From assembly GCF_039541575.1 (NCBI RefSeq), contig NZ_BAABGM010000003.1:248001-312000 (forward strand): a DNA stretch of 64,000 nt, given 5' to 3'. The number at the start of each line of letters is the position of its first letter. The stretch's first letter is position 1. This DNA comes from Fodinibacter luteus. GTDB lineage: Bacteria; Actinomycetota; Actinomycetes; Actinomycetales; Dermatophilaceae. Below the pieces are notes generated by a model. That model saw only the letters and a program-made list of their open reading frames with translations. It made no database searches and was not told the origin of the DNA. The position numbers and the translations under genes were made by a program. Positions 33,397-41,528 of this stretch are shown in pieces.

Positions 33397-34698
33397 ATGC
33401 CGGCGATCGTGCTGGTCGGGGCCCAGTGGGGCGACGAGGGCAAGGGCAAGGCGACCGACCTCATGGGCGGTGACGTCGACTACGTCGTCAAGTTCAACGG
33501 GGGCAACAACGCGGGCCACACCGTCGTCATCGAGGGTGAGGACGGCACCCGCGAGAAGTACGCGCTGCACCTGCTGCCGTCCGGCATCCTGACGCCCACC
33601 GTGACCCCGGTCATCGGCAACGGCGTCGTCGTCGACCTCGAGGTGCTCTTCGAGGAGCTCGACGGGCTGCAGGCCCGGGGGGTCGACACCTCGCGCCTCG
33701 TCGTGTCCGCGAACGCGCACGTCATCGCGCCCTACAACCGCACCCTCGACAAGGTCACCGAGCGCTTCCTCGGCGCCCGCCGGATCGGCACGACCGGGCG
33801 CGGCATCGGCCCCACGTACGCCGACAAGATGAACCGGGTCGGCATACGCATCCAGGATCTCTTCGACGAGGGCATCCTGCGGCAGAAGGTCGAGGCCGCA
33901 CTCGCGCTCAAGAACCAGGTGCTCGTCAAGATCTACAACACCCGTGCGGCAGAGGCGGACCGGGTCGTCGACGAGCTGCTCGGGTACGCGGAGCGGCTGC
34001 GCCCGATGGTCGCCGACACCTCACTCGTGCTGGAGCAGGCGCTGGATGCCGGGGCGAACGTCCTCCTCGAGGCGGGCCAGGCGACCCTGCTCGACGTCGA
34101 CCACGGCACCTACCCGTTCGTGACGTCGTCGTCCGCGACGGCCGGTGGCGCCTGCACCGGGTCCGGGATCCCGCCGACCCGGGTGTCGCGGGTCATCGCC
34201 ATCCTCAAGGCGTACACGACGCGTGTCGGCGAGGGCCCGTTCCCCACCGAGCTGTTCGACGACGACGGCGAGACGCTGCGTTCGGTCGGCGCCGAGTACG
34301 GCACGACGACGGGGCGCCCGCGCCGTTGTGGCTGGATGGACACCGTCATCGGGCGCTACGCGAACCGGGTCAACGGGGTCACCGACTTCGTCATCACCAA
34401 GCTCGACGTGCTCACCGGGTTCGAGAAGGTGCCCGTGTGCGTGGCCTACGAGGTCGACGGCGTCCGGCACGACGAGATGCCGGTCAACCAGACCGACTTC
34501 CACCACGCGAGGCCGGTCTACGAGCAGCTCGACGGCTGGTCGGAGGACATCTCCGGGTGCCGCACCTTCGACGAGCTGCCCGCCGCGGCGCAGTCCTACG
34601 TGCTGCGCGTCGAGGAGCTCATCGGGGCACGCGTCTCGGCGATCGGCGTCGGCCCGGGCCGCCACGAGATCATCCAGCGCCACCCCCTCCTCGACTGA
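33397..34698 (+). CDS. purA: Adenylosuccinate synthetase
   Basis: 433 residues. GTP-binding loop GAQWGDEGKGKATD (residues 7-20), NGGNNAGHT near 41-49 with the catalytic His, GTTGRGIGPTYADK near 131-144, and the C-terminal TTGRPRRCGW block. It joins IMP and aspartate in the first step from IMP to AMP. Full family length. GGAGCCGGG stands just before the ATG. It has its own transcription unit between repeat arrays and a PadR operon; the other purine genes in this window start 7 kb away. Confidence 0.97.
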   Translation: MPAIVLVGAQWGDEGKGKATDLMGGDVDYVVKFNGGNNAGHTVVIEGEDGTREKYALHLLPSGILTPTVTPVIGNGVVVDLEVLFEELDGLQARGVDTSRLVVSANAHVIAPYNRTLDKVTERFLGARRIGTTGRGIGPTYADKMNRVGIRIQDLFDEGILRQKVEAALALKNQVLVKIYNTRAAEADRVVDELLGYAERLRPMVADTSLVLEQALDAGANVLLEAGQATLLDVDHGTYPFVTSSSATAGGACTGSGIPPTRVSRVIAILKAYTTRVGEGPFPTELFDDDGETLRSVGAEYGTTTGRPRRCGWMDTVIGRYANRVNGVTDFVITKLDVLTGFEKVPVCVAYEVDGVRHDEMPVNQTDFHHARPVYEQLDGWSEDISGCRTFDELPAAAQSYVLRVEELIGARVSAIGVGPGRHEIIQRHPLLD

Positions 34699-34740
34699 CG
34701 CGCGTCCCGGGGATGCCGGGGCGCGGCTCGCCCGGGCCTC

Positions 34741-34790
34741 TTGCGGTTCCGCTATTCAGCGTTACTATGTACCAGTAGTCAGTGTCGCTG
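34741..34790 (+). promoter_or_regulatory. PadR operon promoter with dyad operator
   Basis: TTGCGG (34741-34746), 16 bases, TACTAT (34763-34768). A dyad TACT-N7-AGTA (34763-34777) covers the minus-10, and an outer CAGCG/CGCTG pair (34757-34761, 34786-34790) frames it. The position suits autorepression by PadR. Confidence 0.6.
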
Positions 34791-34845
34791 AGTAGCCGGC
34801 GGCCTGAGGAGCAGGATCGGTGAGCAGCCGGACGGAGGTGCGGCC

Positions 34846-35175
34846 ATGGGCAGGCAGGCGACGGAGATGCTCAAGGGCATCCTCGAGGGCATCGTGCTCG
34901 CGCTCCTGTCCGGCCGGTCGGCCTACGGCTACGAGATCACCGCCTGGCTGCGGGACAGGGGCTTCGCCGAGATCGCCGAGGGCACCGTCTACGCCCTCCT
35001 CATCAGGATCGAGCACCGCGGCCTCGTCGACGTCGAGAAGGTGCCGTCGGAGAAGGGGCCACCGCGCAAGGTGTACTCCCTCAACGACCGCGGCCGGGCG
35101 CACCTCGACGAGTTCTGGGAGACGTGGAGCTTCCTGTCGGGACGGATCGACGAGCTCCGCGAGGAAGGCAGGTAG
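34846..35175 (+). CDS. PadR family transcriptional repressor
   Basis: 109 residues. Winged helix: LKGILEGIVLALLSGRSAYGYEI (9-31), TVYALLIRIEHRGLV (46-60), KVYSLNDRGRAHL (wing, 74-86), and a short C-terminal helix, so it belongs to the small PadR-s2 (LmrR-like) group. Such repressors bind the drug that the linked pump expels. The next gene is DUF1048, then an ABC exporter; this quartet is a recurring unit in Firmicutes and Actinobacteria. Start ATG supported by GGAGGTGCGGCC upstream. Confidence 0.92.
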   Translation: MGRQATEMLKGILEGIVLALLSGRSAYGYEITAWLRDRGFAEIAEGTVYALLIRIEHRGLVDVEKVPSEKGPPRKVYSLNDRGRAHLDEFWETWSFLSGRIDELREEGR

Positions 35176-35177
35176 CA

Positions 35178-35543
35178 ATGCTCATCAGGTGGATCGAGCA
35201 GAAGCGGCACTACCGCCGGTACAAGGCGCGGATCGAGAAGCTGCCCCCGAGCTACCGCACCGCGGTCGCCGGGATGGAGCGCTACACCTACCACCTCGGC
35301 GGCATCGGCGACGCCACGAGCATCCTCACGCTCCTCGACGACCTCGCCGACCTCTTCGAGCGAGCCGCCGCCGATGGCACGCCCGTGCGGGACGTCGTCG
35401 GGTCCGACCCCGTCGAGTTCGCGGAGGCGTTCCTCCTCAACTACCCCGCCGGCAGCTGGATCACCCGCGAGCGGGACCGGCTGGCCCGCACCATCGAGCA
35501 GGCCGAGCGCGAGGCCGCCGGAGACGGCGAGGTCCCGCGATGA
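35178..35543 (+). CDS. DUF1048 protein
   Basis: 121 residues, predicted all-helical: a basic N-terminal helix (WIEQKRHYRRYKARIEKLP), a PSYRTAVAGMERYTYHLG segment and a pair of helices ending in a charged C-terminus. DUF1048 genes are almost always next to PadR regulators and ABC exporters, but their role is unknown. It starts two bases after the padR stop and its own stop overlaps the ATPase start (ATGA). AGGCAGGTAG is the ribosome site. Confidence 0.85.
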   Translation: MLIRWIEQKRHYRRYKARIEKLPPSYRTAVAGMERYTYHLGGIGDATSILTLLDDLADLFERAAADGTPVRDVVGSDPVEFAEAFLLNYPAGSWITRERDRLARTIEQAEREAAGDGEVPR

Positions 35544-36358
35544 CGGCCCCCACCGCCCCCGCACCGGCCATCCGGGTGCGCGGCATCGAGAAGTCCTTCG
35601 GCGACCTCGCCGTGCTCCGCGGCGTCGACTTCGACGTGCACCGCGGCAGCGTCGTCGCCCTCCTCGGGTCGAACGGCGCGGGCAAGACGACCCTCGTGCG
35701 CATCCTCGCGACGTTGCTGCGCGCCGACGCCGGCACGGCCACGGTCGCCGGCGTCGACGTCGCCGAGCGGCCGGCCACGGTGCGCGAGGCGTTCAGCCTC
35801 ACCGGGCAGTTCGCGGCCGTCGACGACGTGCTCACCGGGCGGGAGAACCTCGTCCTCGTCGCGCGGCTGCGCCACCTCCCGGATGCCGCGGGCGTCGCCG
35901 GCGCGCTGCTGGCCCGGTTCGGGCTCACCGAGGCCGGCGACCGGCGGGTCGCGACGTACTCGGGCGGGATGCGCCGACGGCTCGACATCGCGATGAGCCT
36001 CATCGGTGATCCCCCCGTCGTCCTCCTCGACGAGCCGACCACGGGCCTGGACCCCCAGGGCCGCCTCGAGGTGTGGAGCTGCGTCACCGAGCTCACCGGT
36101 CGCGGCACGACCGTCCTGCTCACGACGCAGGACCTCGCCGAGGCCGAGCAGCTCGCCGATCGCATCGTCATCCTCCACGAGGGGCGGATCATCGCGAACG
36201 GCACCCTCGCCGAGCTCAAGCGCCTGCTGCCCCCGGCGCGGGTCGAGTACGTCGAGAAGCAGCCGACCCTCGAGGAGGTCTTCCTCGCCGTCGTCGGCGA
36301 CGGGCACCGCACGCCCACCTCCCCGGCATCCGAGACGACCACGCGGGAGCAGCCATGA
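35540..36358 (+). CDS. DrrA-like ABC exporter ATPase
   Basis: 272 residues. Walker A GSNGAGKTT near 42, signature YSGGMRRRLDIA near 136, Walker B VVLLDEPTTGLDP near 157, and TTQDLAEAEQLADR with Gln in place of the usual switch-region His (TTQ rather than TTH), as in DrrA-type drug exporters. The C-terminus is shorter than in DrrA (about 330) and ends in a Thr/Pro-rich tail. Coupled by four-base overlaps to DUF1048 upstream and to the permease downstream. Confidence 0.92.
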   Translation: MTAPTAPAPAIRVRGIEKSFGDLAVLRGVDFDVHRGSVVALLGSNGAGKTTLVRILATLLRADAGTATVAGVDVAERPATVREAFSLTGQFAAVDDVLTGRENLVLVARLRHLPDAAGVAGALLARFGLTEAGDRRVATYSGGMRRRLDIAMSLIGDPPVVLLDEPTTGLDPQGRLEVWSCVTELTGRGTTVLLTTQDLAEAEQLADRIVILHEGRIIANGTLAELKRLLPPARVEYVEKQPTLEEVFLAVVGDGHRTPTSPASETTTREQP

Positions 36359-37119
36359 GCCTCAGCCACGTCGTCGGCGACACCGCCGTCCTCACCGGCA
36401 GGTCGCTGCGGCACGTCCTGCGCAGCCCCGACACGATCATCACGACGACCGTCATGCCGGTCATGTTCATGCTGCTCTTCGTCTACGTCCTCGGGGGGGC
36501 GATCCGCACGAGCACCGGCGCGTACGTCGACTACCTGCTCCCCGGCATCCTCCTCATCACCGTCGCGTCGAGCGTCTCCTACACGGCCTACCGGCTCTTC
36601 CTCGACCTTCAGGGTGGGCTCTTCGAGCGCTTCCGCTCACTGCCGATCGCCCGCTCGGCGGTGCTGTGGGCCCACGTGCTGACCTCCCTCGTGGCCACGA
36701 CGGTCTCCGTCGTCGTCGTCGTGGGCGTGGCGCTCGTCATGGGGTTCCGCTCGGGCGCCGGTCCGCTCGCCTGGCTCGGGGTCGCCGGCATCCTCGCGCT
36801 CTTCACGCTCGCGCTCACCTGGCTGGCCGTCGTCGCCGGGCTGTCGGCGTCGAGCGTCGACGGCGCGAGCGCGTTCTCGTACCCGCTCATCCTCCTGCCG
36901 TTCGTCAGCTCGGCGTTCGTGGCCACCGCGACGATGCCCGGGCCGGTGCGGGCCTTCGCGGAGCACCAGCCGGTGACGCCGATCGTCGACGCCATCCGTG
37001 CCCTGTACACGCAGCAGCCGGTGGGTGCCGACCTCTGGGTCGCCCTCGCCTGGTGCCTCGGCATCCTCGCCGTCGCGAACCTCGCCGCCGTGGCGGTCCA
37101 CCGCCGGCGGTTCGGGTGA
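36355..37119 (+). CDS. DrrB-like ABC exporter permease
   Basis: 254 residues, six membrane segments of the ABC-2 type. Features: RSLRHVLRSPDTIITTTVMPVMFMLLFVYVLGGA near the start, the coupling segment GLFERFRSLPIARSAVLWAH (about 85-104), and a PISxFVENQPV-like VRAFAEHQPVTPIVDAIRAL near 200-220, which is diagnostic of the daunorubicin-resistance DrrB group. Partner of the upstream ATPase. Last gene of the PadR operon. Confidence 0.92.
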   Translation: MSLSHVVGDTAVLTGRSLRHVLRSPDTIITTTVMPVMFMLLFVYVLGGAIRTSTGAYVDYLLPGILLITVASSVSYTAYRLFLDLQGGLFERFRSLPIARSAVLWAHVLTSLVATTVSVVVVVGVALVMGFRSGAGPLAWLGVAGILALFTLALTWLAVVAGLSASSVDGASAFSYPLILLPFVSSAFVATATMPGPVRAFAEHQPVTPIVDAIRALYTQQPVGADLWVALAWCLGILAVANLAAVAVHRRRFG

Positions 37120-37179
37120 CCGACCGGATCTGCACGGAACCTTCACAGGTCCCCCCCACGGCGGGTGGCCGACCGGCCC

Positions 37180-37185
37180 TAGCGT
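37180..37185 (+). promoter_or_regulatory. Leaderless promoter of the BcrA-like ATPase gene
   Basis: TAGCGT, six bases, then the ATG at 37192. It separates this unit from the PadR operon. Confidence 0.7.
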
Positions 37186-37191
37186 CGGGCC

Positions 37192-38151
37192 ATGATCAGC
37201 GTTCGAGGACTGACCAAGACGTACGGTGACGTGACGGCCGTCGACGACCTGACCTTCGAGGTGGCGGCGGGCAAGGTCACCGGCTTCCTCGGCCCGAACG
37301 GGGCCGGCAAGTCGACGACGCTGCGCATGGTGCTCGGCCTGGACCGGCCCACCGCCGGGAGCGCGACCGTCAACGGGCGGCGCTGCGCAGGGCTCGCGGC
37401 TCCCCTGCGGGAGGTGGGTGCCCTGCTCGACGCCGACGCCGTGCACCCCGCACGTTCCGGTCGGGCGCACCTGCGGATCGCGGCGCACACCAACGGCATC
37501 CCGCTGTCGCGCGTCGACGAGGTCCTCGAGCAGGTCGGCCTGGCCGCGGCGGCCCGGCGCAGGATCAGCGGCTACTCCCTGGGGATGCGGCAGCGCCTCG
37601 GGATCGCAGCGGCGCTGCTCGGTGACCCGCCCGTGCTCGTCTTCGACGAGCCGGTCAACGGCCTCGACCTCGACGGGGTGCGCTGGATCCGCGCCCTGTT
37701 CAGGGGGTTCGCGGACGAGGGTCGCACGGTGTTCGTGTCGAGCCACCTCCTGAGCGAGGTGCAGCTCGTCGCGGACCGGGTCGTCGTCATCGGGCGGGGC
37801 CGGCTCATCGCGGACGCGGCGGTCGACGAGGTGCTGGGCGGGCTCGACGAGGTGAGGGTCCGGGTGCGCACCCCGGCCTCCGCCACGCTCCGCCGCGCGC
37901 TCGCGGGGCGCGCCGAGGTGACGGTGCCCGCCCCGGGGGAGCTCGAGGTGACCGGGGTCGCGTCTGCCGACATCGGCGACCTGGCCCACGACATCGGTGT
38001 CCCGCTGCACCACCTCGCCGAGGTCGAGCAGTCGCTCGAGCAGGCCTACCTCTCGCTGACCGACGGGGCGGGGGACCACCGCGACCGGGCGCCGGGGTCG
38101 CTCGACCCCGTCGGGCCCGAGCGGGCCGCTGCGTCGGGGTCGGCCCGGTGA
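37192..38151 (+). CDS. BcrA-like ABC transporter ATPase
   Basis: 319 residues. Walker A GPNGAGKST near 35, signature YSLGMRQRLGIA near 126, Walker B LVFDEPVNGLDLDGVRW near 147 (VNGLD is typical of the bacitracin-exporter BcrA group), and the switch His in SSHLLSEV. The C-terminal 100 residues form the regulatory extension. Its stop overlaps the next gene (GTGA). The partner permease is abnormally short, so the pump's activity is uncertain. Confidence 0.9.
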   Translation: MISVRGLTKTYGDVTAVDDLTFEVAAGKVTGFLGPNGAGKSTTLRMVLGLDRPTAGSATVNGRRCAGLAAPLREVGALLDADAVHPARSGRAHLRIAAHTNGIPLSRVDEVLEQVGLAAAARRRISGYSLGMRQRLGIAAALLGDPPVLVFDEPVNGLDLDGVRWIRALFRGFADEGRTVFVSSHLLSEVQLVADRVVVIGRGRLIADAAVDEVLGGLDEVRVRVRTPASATLRRALAGRAEVTVPAPGELEVTGVASADIGDLAHDIGVPLHHLAEVEQSLEQAYLSLTDGAGDHRDRAPGSLDPVGPERAAASGSAR

Positions 38152-38765
38152 GTGCCGTCGCGCTCTCCACGCGCACCGGCCGGGCCGAGTGGTCGCGCAT
38201 CTGGAGCGTGCGGTCGAGCAGGGTGCTCGTCCTCGTCACGGCCACCGCCGACCACACCACCGGCGCCATCGTGCCGACCCTGCAGTGGACGCCGCGCCGT
38301 GGCGTGCTGCTCGCCGCCAGGGCATTCGTCATCACCGCGACGGCGACGCTCGTCGGCCTGCTCCTCGTCACGGCGGCCTGTGTCGTGGTCTGGGCCCTGG
38401 TGCCGGAGGTCGGCCTGCCCGTGGCGCAGGGGCGCGACCTCCTCGCCGGGCTCAGCGCGGTCTACGGGTCCTGTGCCCTGCTCGGGGTCGGGCTCGGGCT
38501 GGCCCTGCGCAGCACCGCCGGCGGGCTCGTCACCGTCCTCGCGCTCGTGCTCGTGCTGCCCCCGCTGCTCGCGCAGCTGCCCTACGACTGGTCGGCCACC
38601 CTCACCGCGATCCTGCCCGGCTCGAGCGTCCTCCACCTCGTCTTCGGCGAGGGACCGAGGGAGGGCCTGTCGCCGGCGTCGTCGCGGCTCGTGCTCGCGG
38701 CGTGGGCCGCCGGGGCCCTCCTCGTCGGCGGTGCACGCCTCGTTCGCTCCGATGCCACCCGATGA
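38148..38765 (+). CDS. ABC-2 type permease with an internal deletion
   Basis: 205 residues, coupled to the ATPase by a four-base overlap. The C-terminal three quarters match ABC-2 permeases paired with BcrA-like ATPases: a TTGAIVPTLQWTPRRGVLLAARAFV segment (coupling region) followed by four membrane helices. In family members, about 50-60 residues holding the first membrane helix and outer loop separate the E-W-S-R-I-W-S-V-R-S start from the T-G-x-I-x-x-T-L block; here only about 15 residues remain. The reading frame stays intact. Either a working short form or an early pseudogene. Confidence 0.7.
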   Translation: MSAVALSTRTGRAEWSRIWSVRSSRVLVLVTATADHTTGAIVPTLQWTPRRGVLLAARAFVITATATLVGLLLVTAACVVVWALVPEVGLPVAQGRDLLAGLSAVYGSCALLGVGLGLALRSTAGGLVTVLALVLVLPPLLAQLPYDWSATLTAILPGSSVLHLVFGEGPREGLSPASSRLVLAAWAAGALLVGGARLVRSDATR

Positions 38766-38789
38766 CCGACCCCGCAGGAGGGACCACCC

Positions 38790-39182
38790 ATGAACGCATC
38801 CACCCGCTACTGGCTCGCCGTCGTGCTCGCCGTCGGCACCGTCCTGCTCCTCGTCCTGGGAGCGGGCGCGCTCGGTGTCATCGGTGCCGGGGGGCCCGCG
38901 GACCGGGTCTTCCTCGCCGTGCCCGTCGTGCTCGTCGTCGGCTCGCTCCTCGCCCGCTTCCGTCCGCGGGGGATGGCGGTGGCCCTCCTCGCGACTGCGG
39001 CGACGCAGGTCCTGGCTCCCGTCGTGGCCTTCGCCGCGGGCCTCGAGGGCACCGCGGGCGCCTCCGTCGTCGACGTCGTGGGGCTGACCGCGATGCTCTC
39101 GGGGCTGTTCGTCCTGGCGGCGTGGCTCTTCCGGCGAGCCGACGAGGCGACCGAGCCGGACGGGGTGAGGAGGGCCGCCTGA
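38790..39182 (+). CDS. Small membrane protein, function unknown
   Basis: 130 residues with four hydrophobic helices (about 7-32, 38-57, 62-85, 92-115) and a polar C-terminus. Not recognised beyond a general similarity to small actinobacterial four-helix membrane proteins. CAGGAGGGACC before the ATG and 24 bases from the permease stop suggest it is the third gene of the same transcript. It converges with helD. Confidence 0.7.
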   Translation: MNASTRYWLAVVLAVGTVLLLVLGAGALGVIGAGGPADRVFLAVPVVLVVGSLLARFRPRGMAVALLATAATQVLAPVVAFAAGLEGTAGASVVDVVGLTAMLSGLFVLAAWLFRRADEATEPDGVRRAA

Positions 39183-39198
39183 CGCCGTCGGCTCAGGC
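39177..39198. terminator. Shared terminator of the small membrane protein gene and helD
   Basis: GCCTGA (39177-39182) and TCAGGC (39193-39198) with a ten-base loop; each arm contains the stop codon of one of the convergent genes. Confidence 0.6.
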
Positions 39199-41400
39199 CG
39201 GGCGCAGCACGTGCATCCGGTGGGCGGCGCGGGTGAGCACGACGTAGAGCACCCGAACCCCGCCGGGCGACTCCTCGGCGATCGCGTCGGGGTCGACGAC
39301 GACGGTGGCGTCCCACTCCAGGCCCTTCGTCGACAGCGGGTCGATGACCTGGACCCGCCCGTCGCCTGCGCCGTCGAGCCCGGCGAGCCGGTCCTGCCAG
39401 CGCCGGGGGGTGATGACGGCGAGCGACCCCTCGACCTCGCCGAGCAGCTGCTCCACGGCATCCGCCGCGGCCGTGGCCAGCGAGCCCGTCACGGCGCGCG
39501 TGACCGGGTCGACTCCCGTCTCGCGCACGGCATCCGGGATGTCGGCGTCGGGGACGAGGGGAAGGATGACGTCGCGCGCGAGGTCGAAGATCTCGCGGGC
39601 GTTGCGGTAGTTCGTGTCCATGTGGAAGGCCCGGCGCTCCTGCCCGGCGAACGCCTCGTCGCGGGCGCGGCGCGCCTCGGCGAGGTCGGACCACGAGGCC
39701 TGAGCGGCATCCCCGACGACGGTCCACGACGCGGTGCGACCCCGGCGAGCGAGCATCCGCCACTGCATCGGCGAGAGGTCCTGGGCCTCGTCGACGAGCA
39801 CGTGCGCGTACCCCGACGCGCGGTCGATGCGACCCATCATGAGCCGGTCGCGGGCGTCGGCCGGTGTGACGATGCCGACCTGCGGGTCGTCGACGACGCG
39901 ACGGTCGCCGGCCCGCACGTCCTGCACGCCGTAGGCCGAGAGGTCGTCGAGCTCCTCGATGTCGTAGAAGCCGACGTCCTCGCGCTCGGCGACCTGCACC
40001 GGCCCGAGCCGGGCGACGAGCTCGTCGACGAGTGCGGCGTCGGCGACCGACCACGACCCGGCCTCGAGCGCCTCGCGGTACGACCCCGCGAGGGCCGCCC
40101 CCTCCTCCTGGTCGAGCACACCCCGCGAGACGGCGTACACGTGGTCGGTGTCGGCGAGGCCGAGGAGCAGCTCGCGCGGGTCGAGCTGGCGCCACCACGT
40201 CGCCATGAACTCGTCGACGGCGCGGGAACCCTCGAACGCGTCGAGGAACACCTCGCGGTCGCCCTGGCGCACCGAGCGCCAGGCCGCCTCCGCGAGTGCC
40301 GCGCGCGCGGCATCCGCGCCGAGGTTGTGCTGGTGGTTGCGCAGCACGTCCGAGCGGACCCGTCGCAGCACGTGCTCGTCGAGGCGCACGGCGTGCCCGG
40401 CGACGAAGGCCCGGAACGCATGCTGCGCACCGGCCGGCGGGCGTGCGGTGAGGCGGCCGAGCAGCCGGCGGATGCGCAGCGACCCCTTGATCGCGGCGAC
40501 CTCGGGGGTGTCGAGACGAGTGGCCGTCATGCCGTCGACGAGGTCGCCGACCGCGCGCAGCGCCACCGACTCCTCGCCGAGGCTGGGCAGCACCCGCTCG
40601 ATGTAGGCCGTGTACGCGGACGACGGGCCGACGACGAGGATGCCGCCGTTCTCGAACCGGCGCCGCTCGGAGTACAGCAGGTAGGCCGCGCGGTGCAGGG
40701 CGACGACGGTCTTGCCGGTGCCCGGGCCACCGCTGATCTCGGTGACTCCCCGCGAGGCAGCGCGGATCGCCTCGTCCTGGTGACGCTGGATCGTCGCGAC
40801 GATGTCGCGCATCTGGCGGCCCCGGCTCCGGGTCAGGGCGGCGATGAGGGCGCCGTCGCCCAGCACGACGATGTCGTCGGGCGCCTCGGGCACCATGAGG
40901 TCGTCCTCGGCACCGATGACGGTGGCTCCCCGGCAGCGCAGCACCCGGCGGCGCACGACCCCCATCGGGTCGACCGGCGTCGCGCGGTAGAAGGCGGAGG
41001 CGGCGGGGGCCCGCCAGTCGACGACGAGCGGCTCGTAGTCGTCGTCGCGCACCCCGAGACGGCCGATGTAGCGCACCTCGCGCTCGGCCGCCGTGGAGCG
41101 CTCCTCGCCGAGGTCGAGCCGGCCGAAGACGAGGCCCTCGTACTGCTTCTCGATCATCGACCGGCGCCGGGCCGCCGCGAAGACGAGCGCGTCGCGCTCG
41201 AACAGGCCGGTCATCTCCTCGTCGCGCACGTCGCCGGCGCGTGAGGTGCGCCCCCGCGCCATCCCGTCGGCCTCGACGTCCGACGCCCGCCGGCTCGCCT
41301 TCTCGAGCTCCGCGTAGACCCGGTCGACGTGGGCCTGCTCGAGGGCGATCTCGCCCGCGACGTCGGGCGAGGTGTCTGGCACCGGGTGGGGGGCGGTCAC
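39193..41400 (-). CDS. helD: HelD-like superfamily 1 ATPase (RNA polymerase recycling factor)
   Basis: 735 residues. An N-terminal charged coiled coil (about 15-80), GRLDLGEERS, the Walker A GGPGTGKTV near 222-230, ARxGR-type linker elements, VDEAQDLSPMQWRML (Walker B, near 535-550), and a C-terminal helicase domain with STKGLEWDATVVVD (about 690). Actinobacterial HelD (class II) wraps around stalled RNA polymerase and removes it from DNA; this protein has the length and order for that. The GTG start has AGGAG about 11 bases upstream, and a minus-10 TAGACT lies near 41462. Divergent from purD. Confidence 0.88.
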   Translation of the reverse strand: MTAPHPVPDTSPDVAGEIALEQAHVDRVYAELEKASRRASDVEADGMARGRTSRAGDVRDEEMTGLFERDALVFAAARRRSMIEKQYEGLVFGRLDLGEERSTAAEREVRYIGRLGVRDDDYEPLVVDWRAPAASAFYRATPVDPMGVVRRRVLRCRGATVIGAEDDLMVPEAPDDIVVLGDGALIAALTRSRGRQMRDIVATIQRHQDEAIRAASRGVTEISGGPGTGKTVVALHRAAYLLYSERRRFENGGILVVGPSSAYTAYIERVLPSLGEESVALRAVGDLVDGMTATRLDTPEVAAIKGSLRIRRLLGRLTARPPAGAQHAFRAFVAGHAVRLDEHVLRRVRSDVLRNHQHNLGADAARAALAEAAWRSVRQGDREVFLDAFEGSRAVDEFMATWWRQLDPRELLLGLADTDHVYAVSRGVLDQEEGAALAGSYREALEAGSWSVADAALVDELVARLGPVQVAEREDVGFYDIEELDDLSAYGVQDVRAGDRRVVDDPQVGIVTPADARDRLMMGRIDRASGYAHVLVDEAQDLSPMQWRMLARRGRTASWTVVGDAAQASWSDLAEARRARDEAFAGQERRAFHMDTNYRNAREIFDLARDVILPLVPDADIPDAVRETGVDPVTRAVTGSLATAAADAVEQLLGEVEGSLAVITPRRWQDRLAGLDGAGDGRVQVIDPLSTKGLEWDATVVVDPDAIAEESPGGVRVLYVVLTRAAHRMHVLRPA

Positions 41401-41515
41401 GAGGCGGGGTCTCCTGGCTGGACGGGTCGTGCGCGTGGCTGGCCACGGAACTCATCAGTCTAATCCCGTCGGCGGGCGAGGCCGGACGCGCGCCCCCGCA
41501 CCGCACCCCGCACCC

Positions 41516-41521
41516 TAGATT
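41516..41521 (+). promoter_or_regulatory. Leaderless promoter of purD
   Basis: TAGATT, seven bases, then the GTG at 41529. Confidence 0.72.
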
Positions 41522-41528
41522 GGGGCCC

